Positions 1 to 4,694 of a DNA stretch of 6,739 nucleotides are shown here, piece by piece. This stretch comes from Chloroflexota bacterium (GTDB lineage: Bacteria; Chloroflexota; Limnocylindria; Limnocylindrales; CSP1-4), in contig JACCVB010000351.1 of NCBI GenBank assembly GCA_013698385.1, positions 1 to 6,739 of the forward strand, written 5' to 3'. Every line of letters begins with the position of its first letter. The stretch's first letter is position 1. The position numbers were made by a program, and so were the translations under genes. The notes below the pieces were generated by a model, which was given only the letters and a program-made list of their open reading frames with translations, made no database searches and was not told the DNA's origin.

Positions 1-348
1 CTGCCGGTCCCCCTCCACCTGCGCAACGCCGCGCACCGCGGCATGAAGCAGCACGGGATCGGGGTCGGCTACCGCCTTCCGCACGACTTCGAGGACGCCG
101 ACGTGGTCCAGCAGTATCTGCCGGACGCGCTCACGGATCGTCGCTATTACCTCCCGACCGAGCAGGGTTACGAAGCGACCCTGACCGCCCGGATGACCGC
201 CCGAGCCGAGGCCCGCGCGTCCGGCCGAGCGAAGCGCGACACACACCCCAGCCCGGAAGCCTCCCACCACGCCGGCGAAGGCCTGTTGCGCCAACGCGAG
301 GCGAACCGCAAGAAGCTCGCCGAGACCGAGAAGAAGGACGCGCGCTGA
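1..348 (+). CDS. rarA: Replication-associated recombination protein A (RarA/MgsA, AAA+ ATPase), C-terminal fragment
   Basis: The reading frame is open from base 1, so the gene begins outside the window; the ATG at 43 is internal. The first residues read VPLHLRNAAHRGMKQHG, followed by a GYRLPHDF segment, QQYLPD, and then RRYYLPTEQGYEATL. This is the characteristic C-terminal block of the RarA/MgsA/WRNIP1 family (VPxHLR, then Y-PHD, QQYLP, and YYxPTxxGxE). RarA is a clamp-loader-like AAA+ ATPase that acts on stalled replication forks and interacts with SSB. The Walker A and B motifs and the sensor region lie upstream and cannot be seen. After the conserved block the protein continues for roughly 50 residues rich in Arg, Glu, Lys and Ala, longer than the short tail usual in the family and probably helical or disordered. 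The stop TGA at 346-348 is only 4 bases from the 3' end of the convergent SRPBCC gene, and no clear terminator separates them. Confidence 0.88.
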   Translation: MPVPLHLRNAAHRGMKQHGIGVGYRLPHDFEDADVVQQYLPDALTDRRYYLPTEQGYEATLTARMTARAEARASGRAKRDTHPSPEASHHAGEGLLRQREANRKKLAETEKKDAR

Positions 349-352
349 GGTC

Positions 353-835
353 TCAGGCAGGGAGCCGCTTGAGCAGCGCGTCGAGACGCGCCCAGCCGCC
401 GATCGCGCCCTTCTCGGCGCCATAGGCGACAACGCCGTCCCGCTCCTCCGTCGTGTCGAACCGGGATGTGATCGACAGCCGCGTCCCGTCGCCGACCCGC
501 TCGAGCTCGATCGTCTGCGTGTGGGGCCTGCCGTACGGTCCTTCCATCCCGAACGTCTGGACCAGCCTCTCGGGCGGGCTCACCTCGAGGAAGTCGCCAC
601 TGACGGCGCTCTCCTTGTCGGTGCCCGGGTTCAGGACGAAGCGCCACCCGCCCCCGACCCGGACATCGAGCCGGTCGACGGTCGTGCCCTGGCCCCACCA
701 CTGCGGGATCAGGGCCGGGTCCGTGTACGCCGCCCAGACGCGTTCGATCGGATGGTCGAAGACTCGCTCCACACGGAACTCGAGATCGCCCGGCTTGGTG
801 AGGCTGAAGGCGTCGTGGCTCTCGTCGACGGTCAA
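353..835 (-). CDS. SRPBCC / AHSA1 (activator of Hsp90 ATPase 1-like) domain protein
   Basis: The predicted product is 160 residues, about the usual size for a single-domain START/Bet v1-fold protein of the AHSA1 family. An N-terminal strand (LEFRVERVFDHPIERVW) leads to the family signature AAYTDPALIPQWWG near residues 35-48, then a strand segment VRVGGGWRFVL, a TFGMEGPYG region, and a long C-terminal helix (GGWARLDALLKRL) that closes the hydrophobic pocket. Such pockets bind lipids or other small hydrophobic ligands, but no specific ligand or enzyme activity can be read from the sequence. I chose a TTG start at 835. It overlaps the TGA stop of the upstream arsR-type gene, and an AAAGGAG site lies 7 bases ahead (849-843). 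A longer reading from 919 adds 28 residues that merely shadow the regulator gene and do not look like protein. The start/stop overlap implies translational coupling. ArsR-SRPBCC gene pairs are a recurrent bacterial arrangement, generally with unknown ligand. Confidence 0.88.
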   Translation of the reverse strand: MTVDESHDAFSLTKPGDLEFRVERVFDHPIERVWAAYTDPALIPQWWGQGTTVDRLDVRVGGGWRFVLNPGTDKESAVSGDFLEVSPPERLVQTFGMEGPYGRPHTQTIELERVGDGTRLSITSRFDTTEERDGVVAYGAEKGAIGGWARLDALLKRLPA

Positions 836-1167
836 TGCGGTTCTCCTTTCGTCCGGTCGAGGAGCTCCCCGAACCGATCCAGCTGCTCGTTCACCATCTG
901 GCGGTAGATGTCGACCCACTCCCGGACGTCATCGAGCCGCCGCGGACCGAGATGACAGAGCCGCGTCCGGCCGACCTTGACGGTCACGACGAGCTGGGCC
1001 TCCTCGAGGACGCGGACGTGCTTTTTCATCCCGGTGAGGGTCATGCCGGACGGCTCGGCGAGCTCGCTGATCGTCGCGCTGCCCCGGCCGAGTCGCTCGA
1101 GAACGACCCGCCGGGTGGGATCCGCGAGAGCGCCGAACGTTCGATCGACCGGCTGATAGTGAACCAT
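832..1167 (-). CDS. ArsR-family winged helix-turn-helix transcriptional regulator
   Basis: This is a 111-residue protein, the typical length of small ArsR/SmtB-type regulators. It opens with FGALADPTRRVVLERLG (residues 11-27), the classic first helix of the family. ATISELAEPSGMTLTGMKKHVRVLEEAQLV (31-60) follows and contains the helix-turn-helix and recognition helix. VTVKVGRTRLCHL (61-73) is the beta-wing. The C-terminal helix (REWVDIYRQMVNEQLDRFGELL) is the likely dimer interface. The metal-binding ELCVCDL-type motif of ArsR/SmtB metal sensors is absent, and the only Cys is in the wing, so metal sensing is unlikely. The sequence matches the subgroup found beside SRPBCC/AHSA1 proteins, and its stop overlaps the TTG start of such a gene here. 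The ATG at 1167 has no Shine-Dalgarno sequence; it sits 7 bases after a -10 element and inside a palindrome, so I infer a leaderless transcript under self-repression. Confidence 0.9.
   Translation of the reverse strand: MVHYQPVDRTFGALADPTRRVVLERLGRGSATISELAEPSGMTLTGMKKHVRVLEEAQLVVTVKVGRTRLCHLGPRRLDDVREWVDIYRQMVNEQLDRFGELLDRTKGEPH
843..849 (-). promoter_or_regulatory. Shine-Dalgarno site deciding the TTG start of the SRPBCC gene
   Basis: On the minus strand the sequence reads AAAGGAG, then seven bases, then TTG at 835-833. The site lies inside the last codons of the ArsR gene. It is the best ribosome-binding site near this junction, and it supports the TTG start over the upstream in-frame ATG at 919. 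Confidence 0.75.
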
Positions 1168-1180
1168 CAGGTTCAGTATC
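1155..1180. promoter_or_regulatory. 26-bp palindrome over the -10 element and start codon, probable ArsR operator
   Basis: On the plus strand the left arm is GATA-g-TGAACC, the centre is ATCA, and the right arm is GGTTCA-g-TATC. Ten of the eleven arm positions pair; only the central g/g position fails. The inner TGAACC/GGTTCA arms (1160-1165 and 1170-1175) are perfect. The size, symmetry and placement are those expected for a dimeric winged-helix repressor. That ArsR binds here is an inference from position. Confidence 0.6.
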
Positions 1181-1204
1181 GCGTCCCCAGTCGATCCATG
1201 TCAA
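1175..1204 (-). promoter_or_regulatory. Sigma-70-type promoter of the arsR-SRPBCC operon
   Basis: Read on the minus strand there is a perfect -35 hexamer TTGACA (1204-1199), an 18-base spacer, and a -10-like hexamer GATACT (1180-1175, four of six matches to TATAAT). Seven bases then separate the -10 element from the ATG at 1167. Transcription should therefore start at or within a base or two of the start codon, giving a leaderless mRNA. This agrees with the absence of any ribosome-binding site. The -10 hexamer forms the outer end of the palindrome at 1155-1180, so a bound regulator would block RNA polymerase. Confidence 0.65.
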
Positions 1205-1297
1205 GCAGATCGATCCGATCCACGTCGTGGGCTTGGTCTCCTGGGCCCCACGATCAGGAGACGCTCGAGCGCCTGCTGCTCGATCCCAAGGAGGCTT

Positions 1298-1328
1298 GAT
1301 CGGACCCGCGCTCGGGTCAGTGCCGATC
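1298..1328. terminator. Interrupted hairpin downstream of the kinase gene, possible terminator
   Basis: GATCGG (1298-1303) pairs with CCGATC (1323-1328). Nested inside, ACCCG (1304-1308) pairs with CGGGT (1313-1317) around a CGCT loop. A five-base bulge (1318-1322) interrupts one side, giving an 11-bp stem in total. It lies 27 to 57 bases past the kinase stop codon on the minus strand. No T-run follows on either strand, so it is not a textbook intrinsic terminator and may only be a structured 3' end. Confidence 0.3.
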
Positions 1329-1354
1329 CGCACCGGACCGATCTCGGTCGCAGC

Positions 1355-2669
1355 TCAACCGCCCTTGCCGTTCTCCTTGCCCTTCTTCTTGGGTGGCTCG
1401 TTGGTCTTGGTCGGGCCAGCCTTGGTCGGGCTGGCCTTGGTCGGGCTGGCCTTGGTGGGTGCCGCCGTCGGTGCGCGGGTCGGGGCCGGTTTGGCGGAGG
1501 GCGAGCGGGTCGGCACCGACGATGGCGTCGAGGACGGCGTCGGCGACCGTGTTGCCCCCGGACTCGTCGATGCATCGGCGAAGCCGCCGGTGACGGCCCA
1601 GCCGGCGAGTCCCACGGCGATGACCAGCAGCGCGACCCCTGCCAGCGACCGCACGAGCCCGAGGGACGCCCGACGCGGCCGGTGCGTGATCGCCGCCCCT
1701 GGTCGCTCCGCCGCGATCGGCAAATCGGCCGCGACGCCCGCCGCGGTCCCCACCGGGATCACGGTCGTCTCGCTCCACGGGTCCACGTCGCCGGCGGCGA
1801 TCGGGTCGGGCTCGGTGCCGGCGGCCGAATGGAGGGTCGCCGCCAGATCGGCCGCCGCCGAAAGGCGCGTGGCAGGATCGGGGGCGAGCGCCAGAGCGGC
1901 GATGCTCCAGACATGGTCCGACACGCCGTCGGGTCGGACCGGCGGATCGGACGCCGAGGTCACGCGGTCCGAGAGGGTGCTCGCCGACATGATCGCCGTG
2001 CCGGTCACCAACTCCACCAACACGGCGCCCAGGCTCCAGATGTCGCTGGCTGGCGTGGCCCGCGCCCCCGCCAGCCGCTCCGGCGCGAGATACCGCAGCG
2101 TGCCGACCACGTCGTCCACGGCGGTCAGGCCCGCGGCCGTCTCGTCGTCGTCGGTGGCGATGCCGAAATCGGCCAGTCGAACACGCCCATCCTCCCCGAG
2201 CAGGACGTTGGCCGGCTTCACATCGCGATGTACGATGTTGCGGGCATGGGCGGCGGCGAGTGCGTCGGCAACGGAGGCTGCGATCGCCAGGGCGGCCGGC
2301 TCGGGCCAACGGTCCGTCCGCGGCCAGCCGATCCGCCGCGGTCAGCCCCGGCACGAAACCCATGACGATGGCCGGGTCCTCCGCGTCGGCCACGAGGTCC
2401 CGCACGGACACGACGTTGGGATGATGGAGGGCCTGCATCGCGGCGGCCTCGCGAACCAGTCGCTCGCGTGCGGCGGGATCGACCACGAGGTGAGGATGCA
2501 GCCGCTTGACCGCCACCGTCTCACCGCTCGACGTGTCGATGGCGCTCCAGATCGACGCCATGCCGCCCATGGCGTGCGCCTCGACCAGGCGGTATCGGCC
2601 CCCCACCAGTCGATCGTCCATCCCGCCGGACGGCACCATGATCGAACACACGGGAGCAACCGTCGTCAC
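1355..2669 (-). CDS. Membrane-anchored Ser/Thr protein kinase (PknB-like, no PASTA), frameshifted
   Basis: The kinase is split between two frames. The first frame, from GTG at 2669 to about 2304, gives GGRYRLVEAHAMGGMASIW (degenerate Gly loop), VAVK with the ATP-binding Lys at residue 55, the alpha-C Glu at 74 (REAAAMQALHHPNVV), and a hinge near IVMGF. The second frame, from about 2302 to 1355, continues without loss as EPAALAIAASVADALAAAH, NIVHRDVKPANVLL (catalytic Asp about 149), LADFG (about 167), GTLRYLAPE (about 190-197), SDIWSLG (about 209) and DPATRL. One extra base in the GGG run at 2303-2305 explains the split. The joined product is about 437 residues. A single membrane helix (VRSLAGVALLVIAVGLAGWAV) near 339-360 is followed by an external Ser/Thr/Pro-rich tail with ASPTK repeats and a Lys-rich end. 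All catalytic residues are intact, so a sequencing error or a very recent mutation is likely. The start is uncertain: ATGs at 2639 and 2621 are also possible, and the latter lies closest to the domain. Substrates are unknown. Confidence 0.85.
1406..1465 (-). repeat. 15-bp tandem repeat encoding ASPTK units in the kinase tail
   Basis: Four tandem 15-base units are present. Units 1421-1435 and 1436-1450 are identical (CTTGGTCGGGCTGGC on the plus strand). Unit 1406-1420 differs at two bases, and unit 1451-1465 is degenerate. On the coding strand they read AAPTK, ASPTK, ASPTK, AGPTK. The repeats are in frame and lie outside the membrane on the predicted topology, so they look like a flexible, basic cell-wall-spanning linker able to change length by slippage. 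Confidence 0.8.
2303..2305 (-). other. Single-base frameshift in the kinase gene (CCC run on the coding strand)
   Basis: On the minus strand the sequence reads TTG GCC CGA GCC in the N-terminal frame. Removing one C from the CCC run gives TTG GCC GAG CCG GCC GCC CTG, which joins the ATP-binding lobe directly to the catalytic-loop lobe with no missing residues. Beyond this point the N-terminal frame stays open by chance to 1317 but gives Arg/Gly-rich sequence with no kinase motifs. Sequencing error, true mutation and programmed +1 shifting cannot be told apart from one sequence; the first is the simplest. Confidence 0.8.
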
Positions 2670-2713
2670 CCGTGGCTCGTGTCACTTTCCTCGCAGTCCA
2701 TGGAAAGGAGCCC

Positions 2714-2902
2714 GTGCCGCCCGCCCTGATCGCGCCGACGGTCGGATTGCTTGCGGTCCCGCTCGGGTATGCCGCCGGGATGGCCGTCAAGGTCGTCCTG
2801 CTGGCCCTCTTCCTGTGGCCGCGGGTGCGCGCGATCGGGCGCCCGGAACCGTCGGCGCTGATCAGCCCGGGGTCGGCGCCGGCAGGGTCGGGACGAGCGT
2901 GA
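2714..2902 (+). CDS. Small hydrophobic membrane protein, or C-terminal remnant of a larger one; unrecognised
   Basis: This short plus-strand ORF gives about 62 residues from a GTG at 2714, or 76 from a GTG at 2672. Its core PPALIAPTVGLLAVPLGY, continuing into AAGMAVKVVLLALFLW, is one or two membrane helices followed by the basic PRVRAIGR, as in a membrane protein with a cytoplasmic C-terminus. A GGAAAGGAG site precedes the 2714 GTG by only 3 bases, which is short. Nearly all codons from about 2708 to 2850 end in G or C, as in the real genes here, so the stretch looks coding now or recently. The last 41 bases overlap the 3' end of the convergent C39-like gene, and the end of the peptide (SPGSAPAGSGRA) looks like readthrough. 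The layout resembles the last helix of a multi-spanning transporter or flippase, so a decayed fragment is as likely as a functional small protein. I do not recognise a family. Confidence 0.4.
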   Translation: MPPALIAPTVGLLAVPLGYAAGMAVKVVLLALFLWPRVRAIGRPEPSALISPGSAPAGSGRA

Positions 2903-3818
2903 TGAACAGGCCGTCACGATCCGGGTACTTGCCCTCTGGGCGCTTCCAGGGCAGGAAATTGCGGCGCATCTCGGCCGTGTCCTGCAACGTGCCAGCCGGG
3001 TCCGACGCCCCCCAGATGCTCGACTTCCGCGGGTACCACGGGTCCAGGATGTAGGTGCCCTTGATCTCGGCGTCGTCGAACACGGCCGGATCCGCATCTG
3101 CCCGGAAGCCGGTCATCACCCAGGTATGGGCGCCGCGCCAGGTCAGCAGGATCGCCGGTGAACCGGTCGCCTCGATCGCCACCGCCGCATCACGGAGCGC
3201 ATCGCCGCGCGACTCGAAGCCACGGATCTCGTAGCCGGGTGCGCCGTACGCCTCGAGGGCCAGGGCCATCGCGGCGGGTCCCCATTCGCCGTTGCGGCTG
3301 TCCTCGCTCGACTCCCACTCGCGGACCCGACCGGCGATCTCGATCTGCACCCGGTCGGAGGTGTCGACCAGGCCGAGCTGAGCGAGCGTCATCTGGACAC
3401 CCGCCGGCGAGCACCAGTCCTTGCGCAGTTCCGTCTTGAACACGGCCTCCGGGTCGGTCGCGATGTCGAAGTCGACGGCCTTGCGCGGCGGTTTCGGGAT
3501 GGGCGACGGCAGCGGGGTGGGAGTCGGCCCCGGGGTCGCGCCGGGCGCGAGCGTCGCCGGGACCGCGGTCGTGGTCGGGGTCGCTGTCTCCGCAGTGGCG
3601 CTCGGCCGCGGCGTGATCCGGACCGTGGCCTGGATCGGCCGGGCCGGGGGCGGTCCGGCGATGAATCGATCGACCCTGGCGACCAGCGACTCGAACCGCC
3701 CCCCTGCCCCGGCCACGTCCAGGCTGATCGCGAGGACCCCCGCGACACCGATGACCACGACCATGGCGGCAAGCAGTCGACGCCAGCGGCGGGGTCGGTG
3801 TCGGGCGCGGTCGGTCAT
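2862..3818 (-). CDS. Membrane-anchored protein with C39/papain-like cysteine peptidase-type domain
   Basis: The product is 318 residues. The ATG at 3818 follows GGAGG by about 5 bases (3827-3823); an in-frame ATG at 3851 would add 11 residues without such a site. An Arg-rich N-terminus (residues 4-14) precedes a membrane helix LLAAMVVVIGVAGVLAISL (15-33), probably an uncleaved signal anchor. A disordered Pro/Thr/Ala linker (about 56-113) contains TPGPTPTPLPSPIPKPP. The C-terminal domain (about 115-318) has DWCSPAGVQMTLA with Cys136, GAHTWVMTGF with His231, and YILDPWYP with Asp259. The order Cys-His-Asp with these flanks matches the peptidase C39-like/papain fold of bacterial secreted proteins. 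These are consistent with a thiol peptidase or related hydrolase acting outside the membrane, but the substrate is unknown and many family members are uncharacterised. It lies upstream of the kinase on the same strand with a 192-base gap, so co-transcription is uncertain. Confidence 0.75.
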   Translation of the reverse strand: MTDRARHRPRRWRRLLAAMVVVIGVAGVLAISLDVAGAGGRFESLVARVDRFIAGPPPARPIQATVRITPRPSATAETATPTTTAVPATLAPGATPGPTPTPLPSPIPKPPRKAVDFDIATDPEAVFKTELRKDWCSPAGVQMTLAQLGLVDTSDRVQIEIAGRVREWESSEDSRNGEWGPAAMALALEAYGAPGYEIRGFESRGDALRDAAVAIEATGSPAILLTWRGAHTWVMTGFRADADPAVFDDAEIKGTYILDPWYPRKSSIWGASDPAGTLQDTAEMRRNFLPWKRPEGKYPDRDGLFITLVPTLPAPTPG

Positions 3819-3922
3819 GGATCCTCCAGGAGGTGCGTCAGGGTGCCACACGAAGACGGACGGCGCGCCGATCGTGCAACGCGCCTTACGTCGGCGGGCC
3901 TCCGTCCCACCTGGGCCGCCGG

Positions 3923-4336
3923 TCAGGGCTCGAGGTCGAGCGTTCGCACGTGGCGCGGGCGGAAGATGGCGATCGGTCGGCGGTCGAAGGTCGCCACGCG
4001 GCGAACCCCGAGTCGTTCCGCCGTGGCGACAAGGACGGCGTCGGTCAGGCGCGGACGATGCTCGGCGGTCTCGGCCAGGAGTGCCGCGGCGCGCACGAGG
4101 TCTGCGTCGGTCGGCGGGACGAGACGAAGCCCGCGGTCGGCGATGGAGCGCAGGACGGACAGGATCGCATCGGCGCCGAGCTCGCGCTGCAGGATCACAT
4201 CAAGCTCGGCGAGGTTGAGGGCGCCCAGCAGGAGTGGCTCATGGGCGCGACGAAACCAGGCAAGGGCGGCGTCGTGATTGAGGTCCGCCTGGTCGGCTGC
4301 TGCCACGACCGCGCTGGTATCCACGAGGATCGCCAC
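3923..4336 (-). CDS. vapC: PIN-domain ribonuclease toxin, VapC family
   Basis: From the GTG at 4336 the product is 137 residues, the usual VapC size. It begins VAILVDTSAVVAAAD, the standard first strand with the metal-binding Asp6. Further acidic residues follow at Glu44 (LNLAELDVIL), Asp99 (RPRLTDAVLVATAERLG) and Asp118 (VATFDRRPI), so the four-residue PIN active site is complete. VapC toxins are Mg-dependent RNases that cut tRNA or rRNA to stop translation; the target cannot be read here. The start was chosen because the domain begins there and the GTG lies just 4 bases past the stop of the antitoxin gene. A longer reading from 4426 only shadows the antitoxin. The pair is presumably one operon transcribed from the promoter ahead of vapB. 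The toxin looks intact, so the module is probably active. Confidence 0.88.
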   Translation of the reverse strand: MAILVDTSAVVAAADQADLNHDAALAWFRRAHEPLLLGALNLAELDVILQRELGADAILSVLRSIADRGLRLVPPTDADLVRAAALLAETAEHRPRLTDAVLVATAERLGVRRVATFDRRPIAIFRPRHVRTLDLEP

Positions 4337-4340
4337 CCGA

Positions 4341-4595
4341 TCAGCTCGATCCGCTCGACCCGCTTCGCCGCCCGGCCTCTCGACGGACGATCCGCCGACC
4401 ATCGAGCGACAGCCGACCGTTCGCACTGCGACCGACGCCGAGGAATGCCAGCTCCGGCTGGTCGTCGTGCGCGCCGAGGTAAGCCTCCAGGGCGGCGGCG
4501 ATGACCGCGGTTCTCGTCGTTCGGGCTCGATCGGCGTGGCGCGCGACGCGTTCCAGCAGGTCAGCGTCCATCAGGATCGTCGTTCGGTGCTGCAT
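4341..4595 (-). CDS. vapB: Ribbon-helix-helix antitoxin, VapB family
   Basis: The 84-residue product has an N-terminal ribbon-helix-helix DNA-binding domain: strand QHRTTILMDADLLERV (residues 2-17), then two helices, ARHADRARTTRTAVIAAALE (18-37). A flexible C-terminal tail (LAFLGVGRSANGRLSLDGRRIVRRE) resembles the toxin-wrapping part of VapB antitoxins. It is followed directly by the PIN toxin gene. In this family the antitoxin binds and neutralises VapC, and the complex represses its own operon. The ATG at 4595 fits the domain boundary. The upstream ATG at 4691 would add 32 residues containing Cys and Trp that do not belong to the fold and would run through the promoter. No Shine-Dalgarno sequence precedes the ATG, and a probable -10 element ends 7 bases before it, so the transcript may be leaderless. 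Confidence 0.82.
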   Translation of the reverse strand: MQHRTTILMDADLLERVARHADRARTTRTAVIAAALEAYLGAHDDQPELAFLGVGRSANGRLSLDGRRIVRREAGRRSGSSGSS

Positions 4596-4607
4596 ATGAC
4601 CACATAT
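4594..4607. promoter_or_regulatory. Inverted repeat at the vapB start, possible VapBC operator
   Basis: ATATG (4594-4598) and CATAT (4603-4607) form a perfect inverted repeat around ACCA. It overlaps the -10 region and the vapB start codon. The position suits autorepression by a ribbon-helix-helix dimer, but the arms are short and AT-rich, so chance is possible. Confidence 0.4.
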
Positions 4608-4633
4608 ATGGCACGGTAGCCAGCGACGGTCAA
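4603..4633 (-). promoter_or_regulatory. Probable promoter of the vapBC operon
   Basis: On the minus strand, TTGACC (4633-4628, five of six matches to the -35 consensus) is followed by TATATG (4608-4603) after 19 bases. Alternatively, CATATA (4610-4605) follows after 17 bases. This is a rare AT-rich patch in a GC-rich window. The ATG lies 7 to 9 bases beyond, which implies a leaderless or nearly leaderless mRNA. Confidence 0.5.
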
Positions 4634-4694
4634 GTCGACAGAAGATACGGCGTCCCCTCCCCTTCTCCATCTGCCCCATCCGAGGAGCCACGCT

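Noticed and set aside
322..354. GAGACC and GGTCTC inverted repeat around the rarA stop, as a possible bidirectional terminator
   Set aside because: The stem is only 6 bp with a loop of about 21 bases, has no T-run, and lies within coding sequence on one side; chance is sufficient.
1317..2302. Continuation of the N-terminal kinase frame to a stop near 1317, giving an apparent 450-residue protein
   Set aside because: Past 2303 this frame gives Arg/Gly-rich sequence with none of the catalytic motifs. The motifs are in the neighbouring frame, so the extension is a frameshift artefact.
1227..2729. A 500-codon open frame on the plus strand opposite the kinase
   Set aside because: It is the antisense shadow of the kinase gene. 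The translation is low-complexity Ala/Ser/Arg/Gly sequence with no domain or start context; long antisense frames are common where codons end in G or C.
3861..3870. CGGCGCGCCG perfect palindrome upstream of the C39-like gene, as an operator or recombination site
   Set aside because: A ten-base GC-only palindrome is expected by chance in such GC-rich DNA and shows no placement relative to a recognisable promoter.
3421..4504. Several plus-strand open frames of about 160 to 265 codons opposite the C39-like, vapC and vapB genes
   Set aside because: They are Arg-rich shadows without domains, while the minus-strand frames carry clear family motifs and sensible starts.
4614..4694. Promoter for the aminotransferase-serA operon
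   Set aside because: The gap contains some AT-rich bases (GATAC near 4644) but no -35 hexamer at suitable spacing. I could not support a call.
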